A stretch of DNA of 64,000 nt from Teichococcus vastitatis (GCF_003604215.1 NZ_QXGS01000010.1:59011-123010); one strand, 5' to 3'. Shown: positions 27,779 through 37,411, counted from the stretch's first letter. Program-made: numbers and translations. Notes: generated by a model from the sequence alone, not told the origin.

Positions 27779-28729
27779 ATGAGCACCTACCTGCTCCGGC
27801 GCCTGTTCCAGGCGCTGGTTCTGCTGTTGATCGTTTCGGCGGTGGGCTTCTCCATCCTGCACCTCGCGCCCGGCGGTCCTTTGTCGCAATTTGCCGCCGG
27901 CGGCGAGATGACCCAGGCCGATCTTGACCGCATCGCGCGTGACATGGGCCTCGACCGGCCGCTGCCGGTGCAATACGCCGAATGGCTCTGGCACATGGCG
28001 CAGGGTGATTGGGGTCGCTCCTACCGCGACCAGCAGCCTGTGCTGCACATCATCGTGGCGCATCTGGGCGCCACGCTGGAGCTGATGCTGACCTCCACGC
28101 TGATTGCCATGGCGCTGGGCAGCTGGATCGGCATCCTCGGCGCGATGCGCCGCTACTCGCTCTTCGACTCCCTGGCGACGATCGGAGCCATGATCGCGGT
28201 GTCGATCCCGACCTTCTGGTTCGGACTCGTGGTGATCTGGCTGTTTTCCGTGACGCTGGGCTGGCTGCCGGCCGGCAACCGCTACACCGTCGGCGACGGC
28301 TCCTGGCTCAATCAGCTGCATCACCTGATCGCGCCATCCATGGTGCTGGCGCTGGTCAGCACGGCGGTCTGGAGCCGCTACATGCGGTCCTCCATGCTGG
28401 ACGTCATCAACCAGGACTACATCCGCACCGCGCGCTCCAAGGGCATACCGGAACGGCGCATCCTGTTCCGTCACACCGTTCGCAACGCGCTGCTGCCGAT
28501 GATCACCATCGCGGGACTGCAATTGCCGACCCTGCTGAGCGGTGCGCTGGTGACGGAAACCATCTTCACCTGGCCGGGCATGGGGCGGCTGTTCCTCGAC
28601 AGCATCAATTATCGCGACTACCCCGTGGTAATGGGCATCCTGATGTTCACCGCCGTGCTGGTGCTGCTGGGCAGCCTGGTGGCCGATCTGCTGTACGGCC
28701 TGGCCGATCCGCGCATCCGGCTGGCGTGA
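27779..28729 (+). CDS. ABC transporter permease, DppB type
   Basis: A 316-residue permease with about six spans. MSTYLLRRLFQALVLLLIVS is the typical start, RDMGLDRPLPVQYAEWL follows, and the coupling helix is DYIRTARSKGIPERRILFRH. It starts 13 bases after the binding protein stop. It forms the membrane channel with the DppC-type protein next to it. Confidence 0.94.
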   Translation: MSTYLLRRLFQALVLLLIVSAVGFSILHLAPGGPLSQFAAGGEMTQADLDRIARDMGLDRPLPVQYAEWLWHMAQGDWGRSYRDQQPVLHIIVAHLGATLELMLTSTLIAMALGSWIGILGAMRRYSLFDSLATIGAMIAVSIPTFWFGLVVIWLFSVTLGWLPAGNRYTVGDGSWLNQLHHLIAPSMVLALVSTAVWSRYMRSSMLDVINQDYIRTARSKGIPERRILFRHTVRNALLPMITIAGLQLPTLLSGALVTETIFTWPGMGRLFLDSINYRDYPVVMGILMFTAVLVLLGSLVADLLYGLADPRIRLA

Positions 28730-28739
28730 AAGGCTCCTG

Positions 28740-29648
28740 ATGATTCCCGCCCAAAATCCCGCCGCAGCCGCCGCGCCGGTTCTGCGCGCCGCGCCGCGCC
28801 GACGGCTGCGCAATCCCGCGCTGCGCCGCTTCTGCCGGCATCGCCTGGCGGTGTTCGGCGCCTGTGCCGTGACCTTGCTGACCCTGCTCTGCATCGCGGC
28901 TCCGCCGTTGCTGCCCTACAGCGACACCTTTATCGACATCCGCGCCCGCTTCACGCCGCCTGGCGGCAGCAGCGCCCATCTTCTGGGCACCGACCAGCTC
29001 GGCCGCGACATGCTGTCGCGGCTGCTGATGGCCGGCCGGATCTCGCTGGCCGTGGGCTTCTCCGCCATGCTGATCAGCATGGTGATCGGGGTCTGCGTCG
29101 GCCTGGTGGCAGGCTACTACCGGGGCGTCCTCGGCACCGTGCTGATGCGGTTCGTCGATGCCATGCTCTGCTTTCCCAGCATCTTCCTGTTGCTGGCCGT
29201 GTCGGCCTTCATCGAACCTTCGGTGTCCTCGATTATCCTGTTGATCGCCTGCACCTCCTGGATGGAGGTCGCCCGCATCGTGGAAGGCCAGATCCGTGCG
29301 CTGCGGGAACGCGACTTCACCCTGGCCGCGCACGCCATCGGCGCCGGTGATGCCCGCATCATGTTCCGCGAGCTGCTGCCCAATGCGGTGGCACCGATCG
29401 TCGTTGCCGCCACCCTGAATGTGGCGCACGCCATCCTGGCCGAATCCTACATCAGCTTCCTGGGCTACGGCATCCAGCCGCCGACGCCGAGTTGGGGCAA
29501 CATGCTGGACAATGCTCAGACTTATCTTGAAAGCGCGCCCTGGCTGGCGATCCTGCCGGGTGCCATGATCGCGCTGGCGGTGACCTCCTTCAACTTCATC
29601 GGCGATGGCCTGCGGGACGCGCTGGACCCGCGCATGGAGGGACGCTGA
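28740..29648 (+). CDS. ABC transporter permease, DppC type
   Basis: A 302-residue permease. An N-terminal span near residues 37-60 is followed by the DppC landmark LLGTDQLGRDMLSRLLMAGR and the coupling helix DFTLAAHAIGAGDARIMFRE. The C-terminus NFIGDGLRDALDPRM is standard. Its stop overlaps the next start (ATGATG... as TGATG), giving coupled translation with the ATPase. Confidence 0.94.
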   Translation: MIPAQNPAAAAAPVLRAAPRRRLRNPALRRFCRHRLAVFGACAVTLLTLLCIAAPPLLPYSDTFIDIRARFTPPGGSSAHLLGTDQLGRDMLSRLLMAGRISLAVGFSAMLISMVIGVCVGLVAGYYRGVLGTVLMRFVDAMLCFPSIFLLLAVSAFIEPSVSSIILLIACTSWMEVARIVEGQIRALRERDFTLAAHAIGAGDARIMFRELLPNAVAPIVVAATLNVAHAILAESYISFLGYGIQPPTPSWGNMLDNAQTYLESAPWLAILPGAMIALAVTSFNFIGDGLRDALDPRMEGR

Positions 29649-30679
29649 TGTTTCCTGCGCCCTCCGATGAGGTGCTGTCGGTGCGCAACCTCAGCATCGG
29701 CTTCCGCACTCCTGGCGGCATCCTGCCCGCCGTGCAGGATGTGTCGTTCAGCGTTCGACGCGGCGAGACCTTGGCCCTGGTGGGCGAATCCGGTTCCGGC
29801 AAAAGCATCACCAGCCTGGGTATCCTGCGCCTGACGCCGCCTGCGCCCTTCTGCCAAGTACGGGGCGAGGTGATCCTGCGAACGCCGGATGGCCGCGCGC
29901 ACGACCTGCTGGCGCTGCCGGAGCCTGAGATGCGCTCCCTGCGCGGCGACGCCATGGCCATGGTGTTCCAGGAGCCGATGACCTCGCTCAACCCCGTACA
30001 CACCATCGGCGAGCAGATCGCCGAGGCGGTGCGCTTCCATCGCGGCCTCGGCAAGCGCGCCGCCCTCGGGCGCGCGGCGGAATTGTTGGAGCTGGTCGGT
30101 ATCCCGAACCCGCACCGCCGCCTGTCGAACTACCCGCACCAGCTGTCCGGCGGCATGCGGCAACGCGCCATGATCGCCATGGCCTTGTCCTGCGAGCCCT
30201 CGCTGCTGATCGCCGACGAGCCGACCACGGCGCTCGACGTGACGATCCAGGCGCAGATCCTGGAGCTGCTGCAGGAGCTGCAACAAAAGACCCGGATGGC
30301 GGTGATCTTCATCACTCACAATCTCGGCGTGGTGGCGGAGATCGCGGATCGCGTCATGGTCATGTATGCCGGTCGCGTGGTGGAGCAGGCGCCCGTGGTG
30401 CCGCTCTTCAAGGCGCCGCGCATGCCCTACACCCAGGGCCTGTTGCGCTCCGTGCCGCGGCTCGACTGGGCCGGCCGGCGCGGCGAGAAGCTGGCCGCCA
30501 TCCCGGGCAATGTTCCCGACGCCCTCGCCCCTCCCTCCGGCTGCGCCTTCGCGCCCCGCTGCGAGCATCACCGCCCCGGCCTCTGCGACGCCGCCGTGCC
30601 GCCGCTGGAGGCGAGCGGCGCTGACCACGATGTGCGCTGCGTCCGATGGTCCGAGTTGCTGCCCGAGGCAGCGGCATGA
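29648..30679 (+). CDS. ABC transporter ATP-binding protein, DppD type
   Basis: A 343-residue ATPase: Walker [11 protein letters not shown], signature [15 protein letters not shown], Walker [15 protein letters not shown]. The C-terminal oligopeptide extension [19 protein letters not shown] carries the cysteine cluster seen in OppD/DppD, where an iron-sulfur centre is known in some members. It overlaps both neighbours by 1-4 bases. Confidence 0.94.
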   Translation: MFPAPSDEVLSVRNLSIGFRTPGGILPAVQDVSFSVRRGETLALVGESGSGKSITSLGILRLTPPAPFCQVRGEVILRTPDGRAHDLLALPEPEMRSLRGDAMAMVFQEPMTSLNPVHTIGEQIAEAVRFHRGLGKRAALGRAAELLELVGIPNPHRRLSNYPHQLSGGMRQRAMIAMALSCEPSLLIADEPTTALDVTIQAQILELLQELQQKTRMAVIFITHNLGVVAEIADRVMVMYAGRVVEQAPVVPLFKAPRMPYTQGLLRSVPRLDWAGRRGEKLAAIPGNVPDALAPPSGCAFAPRCEHHRPGLCDAAVPPLEASGADHDVRCVRWSELLPEAAA

Positions 30680-31668
30680 GCGCGCTGCTTGAGGTCCGTG
30701 ATCTTCAGCGCTGGTTCCCGGTGAAAGGCGGCATCCTGTCGGGCACCCGGGATCACGTGAAGGCGGTGGACGGCGTGTCCTTCGATGTCCGGCGCGGCGA
30801 GGTGCTGAGCCTCGTGGGCGAATCAGGCTCCGGCAAGAGCACCATCGGCCGCACGGTGCTGCGGCTCGACACGCCGACGGGCGGCCGCATCCGCTTCGAC
30901 GGGCACGACATCACCGACCTGACCCGCGCCGGCATGCGACCCCTGCGGCCGCGCATGCAGCTGGTGTTCCAGGACCCTTATGCATCGCTCAACCCGCGTC
31001 ACACGGTGGAGCAGATCATCGCGGCCCCGCTCGAGATCCACGGCGCGCGCATGAATGCCGCAGAACGGCGCCGCCGGGTGGAGGAAGCGCTCGCGCTGGT
31101 CGGATTGCTGCCGCAGCATGCCTCGCGCTATCCTCATGAGTTCTCCGGCGGTCAGCGGCAGCGCGTCGGCATCGCGCGCGCCTTGATCACCCGGCCGGAT
31201 TTCCTGATCGCGGATGAGCCGGTGTCGGCGCTCGACGTGTCGATCCAGGCGCAGGTGGTGAATCTTCTGCTGGAGCTGCGCGAGCAGCTCGGCCTGACCA
31301 TCCTGTTCATTGCCCATGACCTGGCGGTAGTCGGGCACATCTCGGACCGCATCGCCGTTCTGTATCTCGGCCGGTTGGTGGAGCTGGCGGAGACCCGCAG
31401 CCTGTTCACCCGGCCGCGGCACCCCTACACGGAGGCCCTGCTCTCCGCCGCCCCGATTCCCGATCCAACGCTGAAGCGCCAGCGCATCGTGTTGCAGGGC
31501 GACATCCCGAGCCCGCTGAACCCGCCTTCCGGCTGTTCCTTCCGCACCCGTTGCCGCTATGCCTTGCCCGCCTGTTCGGCGTCGCGCCCACCGCTGCGCG
31601 AGGTGGCACCGGGCCACTTCAAGGCCTGCATCCGCGACGACCTGGTGCTGGCGGCCGATGCCGCCTGA
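30676..31668 (+). CDS. ABC transporter ATP-binding protein, DppF type
   Basis: A 330-residue ATPase partner. Walker [19 protein letters not shown], signature [16 protein letters not shown], Walker [15 protein letters not shown], and C-terminal [22 protein letters not shown] 30676 overlaps the DppD stop (ATGA); upstream in-frame codons belong to the preceding gene's shadow. Last gene of the importer; the FAD oxidoreductase starts 35 bases on and may be in the same transcript. Confidence 0.94.
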   Translation: MSALLEVRDLQRWFPVKGGILSGTRDHVKAVDGVSFDVRRGEVLSLVGESGSGKSTIGRTVLRLDTPTGGRIRFDGHDITDLTRAGMRPLRPRMQLVFQDPYASLNPRHTVEQIIAAPLEIHGARMNAAERRRRVEEALALVGLLPQHASRYPHEFSGGQRQRVGIARALITRPDFLIADEPVSALDVSIQAQVVNLLLELREQLGLTILFIAHDLAVVGHISDRIAVLYLGRLVELAETRSLFTRPRHPYTEALLSAAPIPDPTLKRQRIVLQGDIPSPLNPPSGCSFRTRCRYALPACSASRPPLREVAPGHFKACIRDDLVLAADAA

Positions 31669-31703
31669 CGCCCTCCTCCAGACACAAGAACCGAGCCCAC
31701 AGC

Positions 31704-33038
31704 ATGTCGCCTCCCGTTGAACGCGTCCTCAACGACCTTGATCTGCCGGAAGCGGTGGATGTGGTCATCATCGGTGCGGGGGTGGCCGGGATCGGCGCCG
31801 CCTATGCCCTGGCCCAGAAGGGCCGCAAGGTGGCGGTGGTGGAGAAGGGCATCGTCGCCGGCGAGCAATCGAGCCGCAACTGGGGCTGGTGCCGGGTGCA
31901 GAACCGCGATGAGCGCGAGATCCCGCTGGCGCTGTACAGCCGGGAACTCTGGGCCGGCATGTCCGAGGCCGTGGAGGCCGATACCGGCTTCCGCCGCAAC
32001 GGGCTGGTCTACGTCACCCGGGACCCGGCGGAGCTGGCGCAATGGGAGGCCTGGGTCAACATGGCGCGCGGCTACCAGGCGCACAGCCGCATGCTGTCCG
32101 CCGAGGAAGCCCGGGCCATGACCCCCGGCAACAACGGGCAATGGATCGGCGGCGTGCATTCCCCGCATGACGGCCGGGCCGAGCCGTTCATCGCCGTTCC
32201 GGCGATTGCCAGCGCCGCGCGGCGCATGGGTGTCACCATCCACCAGAACTGCGCCGTGCGCGGCATGGAGACCACCGGCGGCGCCGTGTCGGCGGTGGTG
32301 ACCGAGAAGGGCCGCATCCGCACCCAGGCCGTGCTGTGCGCGGCGGGCGCCTGGTCCTCCATGTTCTGCCGCCGGCACGGCATCGACCTGCCGCAATCCA
32401 GCGTGGTGTCGACCATCTTCACCACCACCGCGGCACCGGAAGTGACGGATGGCGGCGTCTACACTCCGGATGTGACGCTGACCCGCCGCCTTGACGGCGG
32501 CTACATCGTGGCGGCGCAGAGCCGCGTCCGGGCGGAGCTCACTCCGCAGGGGCTGCGCTACGCCCGCAAATTCTGGAAAACCTTCAAGTCGCGCCGCAAG
32601 AGCATCGATCTCGGCTTCATCGGTCGTTCCTTCTTCGACGGGCCGGAGGCGCTGCATGGCAAGTGGAGCTTCGACCGCCCGACCGTCTTTGAGCGGCATC
32701 GCGTGCTGGACCCCGCACCGAAGCGCAGCGTGGTGCAGCCGGGGCTGGAAGCGGTGGTGAAATCCTATCCTGGCCTGGCCGGCATCAAGATGGACCAGAT
32801 CTGGGCGGGCTGGATCGACTCCACGCCGGATGCCGTGCCGGTCATCTCGGCAGTCGAAGGAACCGCCGGCTTCTTCATCGCCACCGGGTTCAGCGGCCAT
32901 GGCTTCGGCATCGGTCCCGGCGCCGGGCGGCTCGCCGCGGACCTGATCACCGGCGACACCCCAGTGGTCGATCCCACCCCGTACCGCTGGTCGCGGCTGG
33001 TGGATGGAAGCCTGATCCAGAATCCCGGCATGATGTAG
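31704..33038 (+). CDS. FAD-dependent amine/amino-acid oxidoreductase (DAO family), copy 1
   Basis: A 444-residue flavoprotein. The dinucleotide fold is VVIIGAGVAGIGAAYALAQ at about residues 17-35, followed by VVEKG and the unusual motif EQSSRNWGWCRVQ. The C-terminal FAD contact is FFIATGFSGHGFGIGPGAGR. DAO-family members oxidise D-amino acids, sarcosine, glycine or opines. It follows the Dpp-type importer by 35 bases, so its substrate is probably what the importer brings in. A close paralog lies at 33904-35232. Substrate unknown. Confidence 0.88.
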   Translation: MSPPVERVLNDLDLPEAVDVVIIGAGVAGIGAAYALAQKGRKVAVVEKGIVAGEQSSRNWGWCRVQNRDEREIPLALYSRELWAGMSEAVEADTGFRRNGLVYVTRDPAELAQWEAWVNMARGYQAHSRMLSAEEARAMTPGNNGQWIGGVHSPHDGRAEPFIAVPAIASAARRMGVTIHQNCAVRGMETTGGAVSAVVTEKGRIRTQAVLCAAGAWSSMFCRRHGIDLPQSSVVSTIFTTTAAPEVTDGGVYTPDVTLTRRLDGGYIVAAQSRVRAELTPQGLRYARKFWKTFKSRRKSIDLGFIGRSFFDGPEALHGKWSFDRPTVFERHRVLDPAPKRSVVQPGLEAVVKSYPGLAGIKMDQIWAGWIDSTPDAVPVISAVEGTAGFFIATGFSGHGFGIGPGAGRLAADLITGDTPVVDPTPYRWSRLVDGSLIQNPGMM

Positions 33039-33366
33039 GCGCCCTGCCGGTCCGGGACGCGCAACAGAACTGCTGATCCGTTGCCTCCCGCGCAGCGGAG
33101 ACTGCTTTCGCAGGCTTCCATTTCGGCGCCTTCTGCCGTTCTGACGCAGTTGGCCGCATGGCAGCTTCGCGGTGCGTGGACAGCACGGCCCGGCATTCTC
33201 CATACTGTCACCAAGGCATGGCTGTGCCCCCGATCGCTTGCAGGGCGTGACAAGGGGCACGGCGGCACAGTCCCGGTTCAACGGGCGAGCAGCGGAAACT
33301 GGATCCGCCCGGAGGTTGCCACGGTCACAGGGCTGGTCCGTTTTTCGGAACAGGAAGGGCGACGCC
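33039..33366. other. intergenic region between oxidoreductase 1 and AraC gene
   Basis: About 330 bases with no gene I can support. It ends with GGAAGGG about eight bases before the AraC start. No clear terminator or palindrome was found. It separates two same-strand genes, so the AraC gene probably has its own promoter here. Confidence 0.45.
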
Positions 33367-33861
33367 ATGCCGCACATCTCATCCACCGTGATTGCCACAC
33401 GGGCCGATCCGGCGCCGGCCTTCATGGACCCGGTTCGCCTGCCGCGGGTGAGCCCCAGGTCCGCCCCGCGGCTCCAGGGCGGACCATCGCCGGCGATCCG
33501 CCGCGTGGTCGCCTTCATGGAACTGCATTTCGCCGAGCGACTGACCTTGCCGCAACTGGCGGAGCGCTGTCAGCTCAGCATGCATCGCTTCGCCACCGTG
33601 TTCCGCCGTCAGGTCGGCATCCCGCCCCATCAATATCTCTGCCGCGTGCGGGCGCGCCACGCACGGCAGTTGCTGCACCAGGGGCTGTCTCCCGCCGAGG
33701 CCGCCGCGGCCGCGGGCTTCTTCGACCAGAGCCATCTTTCGCGGCACTTCCGCCGCCAGTTCGGCATCTCCCCCGCGCGCTTCGCTGCCGCCTGCCGCGC
33801 CGCGCAACCCCGTCGCACACCACCGCCGTCACGCCCGCATCCCGCCGGTCTGCCGGCTTGA
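33367..33861 (+). CDS. short AraC-family protein (DNA-binding domain only)
   Basis: A 164-residue protein with little besides a double helix-turn-helix AraC domain: AIRRVVAFMELHFAERLTLP, LAERCQLSMHRFATVFRRQ, then GFFDQSHLSRHFRRQFGISP. The first 40 residues hold no recognisable ligand-binding domain, unlike the usual 250-300-residue AraC regulators. The C-terminus is Pro/Arg-rich. It lies between two paralogous FAD oxidoreductases on the same strand. Either a constitutively active or co-factor-dependent regulator, or a reduced remnant. Confidence 0.82.
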   Translation: MPHISSTVIATRADPAPAFMDPVRLPRVSPRSAPRLQGGPSPAIRRVVAFMELHFAERLTLPQLAERCQLSMHRFATVFRRQVGIPPHQYLCRVRARHARQLLHQGLSPAEAAAAAGFFDQSHLSRHFRRQFGISPARFAAACRAAQPRRTPPPSRPHPAGLPA

Positions 33862-33903
33862 TGCCCGTCGTCTGCCCGGCCGATCAGGAACGCCCCCCCC
33901 CGC

Positions 33904-35232
33904 ATGCCCGCCCTTGATCCCGTTCCAAGCGATCCGACCCTGCCGCAGCAGGTCGATGTGGTGGTGATCGGAGGCGGCATCATCGGCGTCATGGCCGCGC
34001 ATGAACTGGCCCGCAAAGGCTTCACGGTGGCGGTGCTGGAGAAAGGCGCCGTAGGTGCCGAACAATCCAGCCGCAATTGGGGATGGTGCCGCGTGCATGG
34101 CCGCACCATCGGCGACCTGCCGCTGGCCACCGCCAGTCTGCGCCTCTGGAGCGGCTTGAACCGGCTGGTTGGCGCGGAAACCGGCTTCCGTCACACGGGC
34201 ATGCTGGCGGTGCTGCATGACGAGCGCGAACTGGCCTTCTGGCATGAATGGTTCGAACAGGCCCGGCCGTTCCAGATGGATGGGCGGATCCTTTCGCGGG
34301 ACGAACTCCGCCGCATGGTGCCGGCGGCGGAAACGGCATCCTGGGCAGCCGGCGTATTCTCGGCCTCCGATGGGCGCGCCGAGCCGGCACAAGCAGCGCC
34401 CGCGATCGCCGGCGCGGCGCGTGCCCTCGGCGTTTCGGTGCATCAGGGCTGTGCGGCACGCGGCCTCGACATCACCGCGGGCAGAGTAACCGGCGTGGTG
34501 ACGGAGCACGGACGCATCCGCGCGGCGGCCGTGCTGTGCGCCGGAGGCGCCTGGACGGCCCTGTTCTGCCGCCGGCACGGCATTCGCCTGCCGCAGGCCG
34601 GGGTGTTCGCCACCGCTCTGCGCACCACCCCGGGTCCGAGTGTCATCGAAGGCGGCATCAATGATGGCCGCTATGCGCTGCGGCGGCGGGAGGATGGCGG
34701 CTACACCGTAGCGCTGGGCGGCGTCGGGCGTGTCGAGCTGACGCCGCAGAACCTCCGCTACGCCTGGGATTTCCTGCCGCTGTTCAGGGCGCGGCGCGGC
34801 AAGCTCTCGTTTGGAGTGGGCCATTCCTTTCTGCAGGGCCCGGAGGCCGCCGCCGGCTGGTCGATGGACGGCCCCTCACCCTTCGAGCGGATGCGGGTGC
34901 TGTCGCCCGCTCCGAGCGCGAAGCTGGTGAAACGTTCGATGCAGCACCTGCACGCGGATTTTCCGGTGTTGCGCGACCTGCGCGTTGCCGAGGCCTGGGG
35001 CGGGCTGATCGATTCCACGCCGGATGCACGGCCGGTGATCTCGCCCGTCCAATCCCTACCGGGATTTTTTTTGGCGACCGGCTTCAGCGGGCTGGGCTTC
35101 GGGCTAGGGCCGGCCGGCGGCAGGCTGGCGGCGGACCTGATCGCCAATGATACGCCGATCGTGGATCCGGCACCTTACCGGCACGCCCGCTTCACCGACG
35201 GGAGCCGCCCGCGGCCTTCAGCGCATATGTGA
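33904..35232 (+). CDS. FAD-dependent amine/amino-acid oxidoreductase (DAO family), copy 2
   Basis: A 442-residue paralog of the protein at 31704-33038. Shared landmarks are VVVIGGGIIGVMAAHELAR, EQSSRNWGWCRVHG, VLCAGGAWTALFCRRHGI, and FFLATGFSGLGFGLGPAGGR; the two align over their whole length by eye. Differences in the middle (residues 55-170) suggest different substrates. It overlaps no neighbour, follows AraC by 42 bases and is convergent with an Lrp regulator 11 bases away. Confidence 0.88.
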   Translation: MPALDPVPSDPTLPQQVDVVVIGGGIIGVMAAHELARKGFTVAVLEKGAVGAEQSSRNWGWCRVHGRTIGDLPLATASLRLWSGLNRLVGAETGFRHTGMLAVLHDERELAFWHEWFEQARPFQMDGRILSRDELRRMVPAAETASWAAGVFSASDGRAEPAQAAPAIAGAARALGVSVHQGCAARGLDITAGRVTGVVTEHGRIRAAAVLCAGGAWTALFCRRHGIRLPQAGVFATALRTTPGPSVIEGGINDGRYALRRREDGGYTVALGGVGRVELTPQNLRYAWDFLPLFRARRGKLSFGVGHSFLQGPEAAAGWSMDGPSPFERMRVLSPAPSAKLVKRSMQHLHADFPVLRDLRVAEAWGGLIDSTPDARPVISPVQSLPGFFLATGFSGLGFGLGPAGGRLAADLIANDTPIVDPAPYRHARFTDGSRPRPSAHM

Positions 35233-35243
35233 GGCGGCGCCGA

Positions 35244-35756
35244 TCAACCGCGTGCCGGCTGCTCCTGTGAGGTCAGGAAACGCTCCAGCGGAAAATTCTG
35301 GTGGGCGAACACGGTTTTGATGACGACGTAGCTGAAGTATTTCTCGATGCCGATGTTCTGCGCCAGCAGCAGCTCGATGATCTCCTGGTACTGCTGGATG
35401 CCGCGCGTCATGAACTTCAGCAGGTAGTCATAGCCGCCGCTGACCAGGTGGCATTCCAGCACCTCCTCGACGGCGCGGATACGCGCCTCAAAGCGTTGGA
35501 AATCATGGCTTCGGTGATCGGCCAGCGTCACCTCGGTGAACACTGTCAGCACATCGCCCAGCTTGTGGAGCTGGATCTGCGCCCCGTAGCCGGCAATGTA
35601 GCCAGCCTTCTCCAGGCGCTTGACCCGCATCAGGCAGGGACTGGCGGACAGGCCCACCGCCTCTGCCAGTTCCACATTGGTGATGCGACCGCGGCGCTGC
35701 AACTGCGCCAGGATCCGCAGGTCGATGCGGTCGAGCTTGGGAAGTCCGTTCACCAT
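35244..35756 (-). CDS. Lrp/AsnC-family transcriptional regulator
   Basis: A 170-residue regulator: helix-turn-helix ITNVELAEAVGLSASPCLMR, linker, then a RAM domain with HLVSGGYDYLLKFMTRGIQQ. It is a longer relative of the Lrp at 17565-18035. It lies tail-to-tail with oxidoreductase 2. Lrp proteins commonly control amino-acid and D-amino-acid oxidation genes, so it may run the adjacent cluster; inferred from position. Confidence 0.9.
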   Translation of the reverse strand: MVNGLPKLDRIDLRILAQLQRRGRITNVELAEAVGLSASPCLMRVKRLEKAGYIAGYGAQIQLHKLGDVLTVFTEVTLADHRSHDFQRFEARIRAVEEVLECHLVSGGYDYLLKFMTRGIQQYQEIIELLLAQNIGIEKYFSYVVIKTVFAHQNFPLERFLTSQEQPARG

Positions 35757-35814
35757 GGGGCAGTCCGTGTCACGCCCAACAGCGTAGCCCCGGCGCCGCC
35801 TCGGTCAATGCGGA

Positions 35815-36678
35815 TCAACCCAGGGCTTGGCTGCTCAGCCCGAAGCAATGAAGCCCGGCGGTCGGCGGCGCGGAACCGCGCCACATCGGAATGACGCCCT
35901 CGACCGGCACCAGACCGGATTCCTGCAGCCAGGACGAAAGCTTGCCATCCCCGACCAGGTCGATGCGCAGGAATTGCCCGCTGTGGCGGCCGATCCAGTA
36001 GACCATCAGGCTACGGGCCGCCGCTTCGTCCGGCGCCACCACCGGGCCGGCCACGTAGCCGCGCCCGAAGCGGCGCAACAGGCTGAAGCCCGCCGGCTCC
36101 TCGCCCCGCATCAGCACCACGCCTTCCGCCACCTCCAGCAACGACCACAGCAACGCGGCGCGGTCCAGCCCCGTGGCAGCCATATCGAGGCGCCGCAGCA
36201 GTGCCGCATCCCCGCGCCCCGCCGGCCGCAGCCGCTCTCCCTCCGCCAGCGGCACCAGCCCGACGCCGGATGCCGTGCCCTGGTGCTGCCAGACGCCACC
36301 ACCATGAGGCACGAAGCCGAGGCTGGCATAAAGCGGCTGCCCGGCCGCGGTGGCATGAAGCTTCACGCTGGTGGTGGCGCCGAGTTGGTCGAGCATTGCC
36401 ATCATGAGCCGGCGGCCGTGACCCTGACCCTGCGCCTCCGGAGCGACGATCACGTGGCCGAGCGTCGCGTGTTCCGCTCCGAAGCGCCACGCCATGATGG
36501 TGCCGACCACCCGCCCTGCTGCTTGCGCAACCAGACCCTCGCCGAGGCGCCAGCCGAAATGCCAGTCCTCCAGCCGATGCGGCCATCCCACGGCGCGGGA
36601 CAGCGCCGCCGCCGCCTCGAGATCGTCTTCCCGCAATCGCCGCAATCCCGTCGTGGCGGCGGCATTCTGACCCGTCAT
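35815..36678 (-). CDS. double-domain GNAT acetyltransferase (YitH/HolE type)
   Basis: A 287-residue protein. The N-terminal GNAT domain (residues 10-140) has ATLGHVIVAPEAQGQGHGRR, an acetyl-CoA loop. The C-terminal half (about 150-280) is a second GNAT-like domain, RLRPAGRGDAALLRRLDMAA, with AGPVVAPDEAAARSLM, matching the YitH/HolE layout of unknown substrate. GGGGGAT lies six bases ahead of ATG 36678. It is upstream of the Lrp gene on the same strand and may belong to the same cluster. Confidence 0.82.
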   Translation of the reverse strand: MTGQNAAATTGLRRLREDDLEAAAALSRAVGWPHRLEDWHFGWRLGEGLVAQAAGRVVGTIMAWRFGAEHATLGHVIVAPEAQGQGHGRRLMMAMLDQLGATTSVKLHATAAGQPLYASLGFVPHGGGVWQHQGTASGVGLVPLAEGERLRPAGRGDAALLRRLDMAATGLDRAALLWSLLEVAEGVVLMRGEEPAGFSLLRRFGRGYVAGPVVAPDEAAARSLMVYWIGRHSGQFLRIDLVGDGKLSSWLQESGLVPVEGVIPMWRGSAPPTAGLHCFGLSSQALG

Positions 36679-37147
36679 CGATCGATCCCCCTGATGCTGG
36701 TTTCAGCGATACCGCAGCGCCAGAGATGATGTTGCTGATTGCGGGATGAGTTCGGCACGATCCGCCGCTGGCGCCGGATGCAACACACATCTTCCCGGTG
36801 GCGGTCTCCCGTCACGGATCGATATGCGAGCCCGCAGGGCCAACCCGGTTCCGTCTCCCCGGCCTTCCGTGCCCTCGGGCATGCGCTCCTGGGGCAAGAT
36901 CCATCATCGATTCCCTCACTGTCCGGAAGCCCGAGGCGCGATTGTGGCAAACTCGCTCCTGTCATGGCAGGCGACTTTCAGATCGAACAACCCGACATTT
37001 CAGGGTGTTGAGGAATTTCCATGCGCCTCCCTCACGAAGGGATGAGGCAAAAATCGGGCGCAAATGTGTTTTCGTGCTGGCATTGGGGCCGAAATGTGGC
37101 ACGCTCAGCCTCAGTTAAGGCATCAGCAAGCCGCCGAGGAGGGCATC
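36679..37147. other. long intergenic region
   Basis: About 470 bases, more AT-rich than the surroundings from 36950 on. No gene is supported: frames read Arg/Pro-rich and lack ribosome sites. The end (37131-37143, GAGGAGGG) is the ribosome site of the next small gene. Divergent promoters for the GNAT gene and the small ORF must be here. Confidence 0.45.
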
Positions 37148-37324
37148 ATGTTCAAGCGGAAGACCACCCAGAGCGACATCGCCGCCGCCGCCGCGAAGAC
37201 GAATGCGTCCCAGGATGCGGGCCGTCACGACGTGGCACGCCCGGAAACCGCCGAGATGCACAATGCCTGGAATTCCTGGGGCGAGCGCAACCCGCTGACG
37301 CTCGGTTCCTTCGGCCGCTGGTAA
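37148..37324 (+). CDS. 58-residue hypothetical protein
   Basis: A small, hydrophilic protein beginning MFKRKTTQSDIAAAAAKT and ending NPLTLGSFGRW. There is no signal peptide or membrane span. Support for a real gene is the very strong GAGGAGGG site four to eleven bases ahead of ATG 37148, its isolation in a long gene-free stretch and the terminator about 90 bases beyond the stop. Function unknown. It could also be the coding part of a dual-function small RNA. Confidence 0.6.
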   Translation: MFKRKTTQSDIAAAAAKTNASQDAGRHDVARPETAEMHNAWNSWGERNPLTLGSFGRW

Positions 37325-37411
37325 TCGCCCCCAGCCACGGCCTTAGGGCCCTGGCTGTTGGCTTGGCACCGGCCGCAGCCTCCCAGATCCATTCCGGGTT
37401 CTGATCAGAAC

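Noticed and set aside
31557-33518. 650-codon minus-strand frame opposite FAD oxidoreductase 1
   Set aside because: Shadow frame without motifs; runs through an intergenic region as well.
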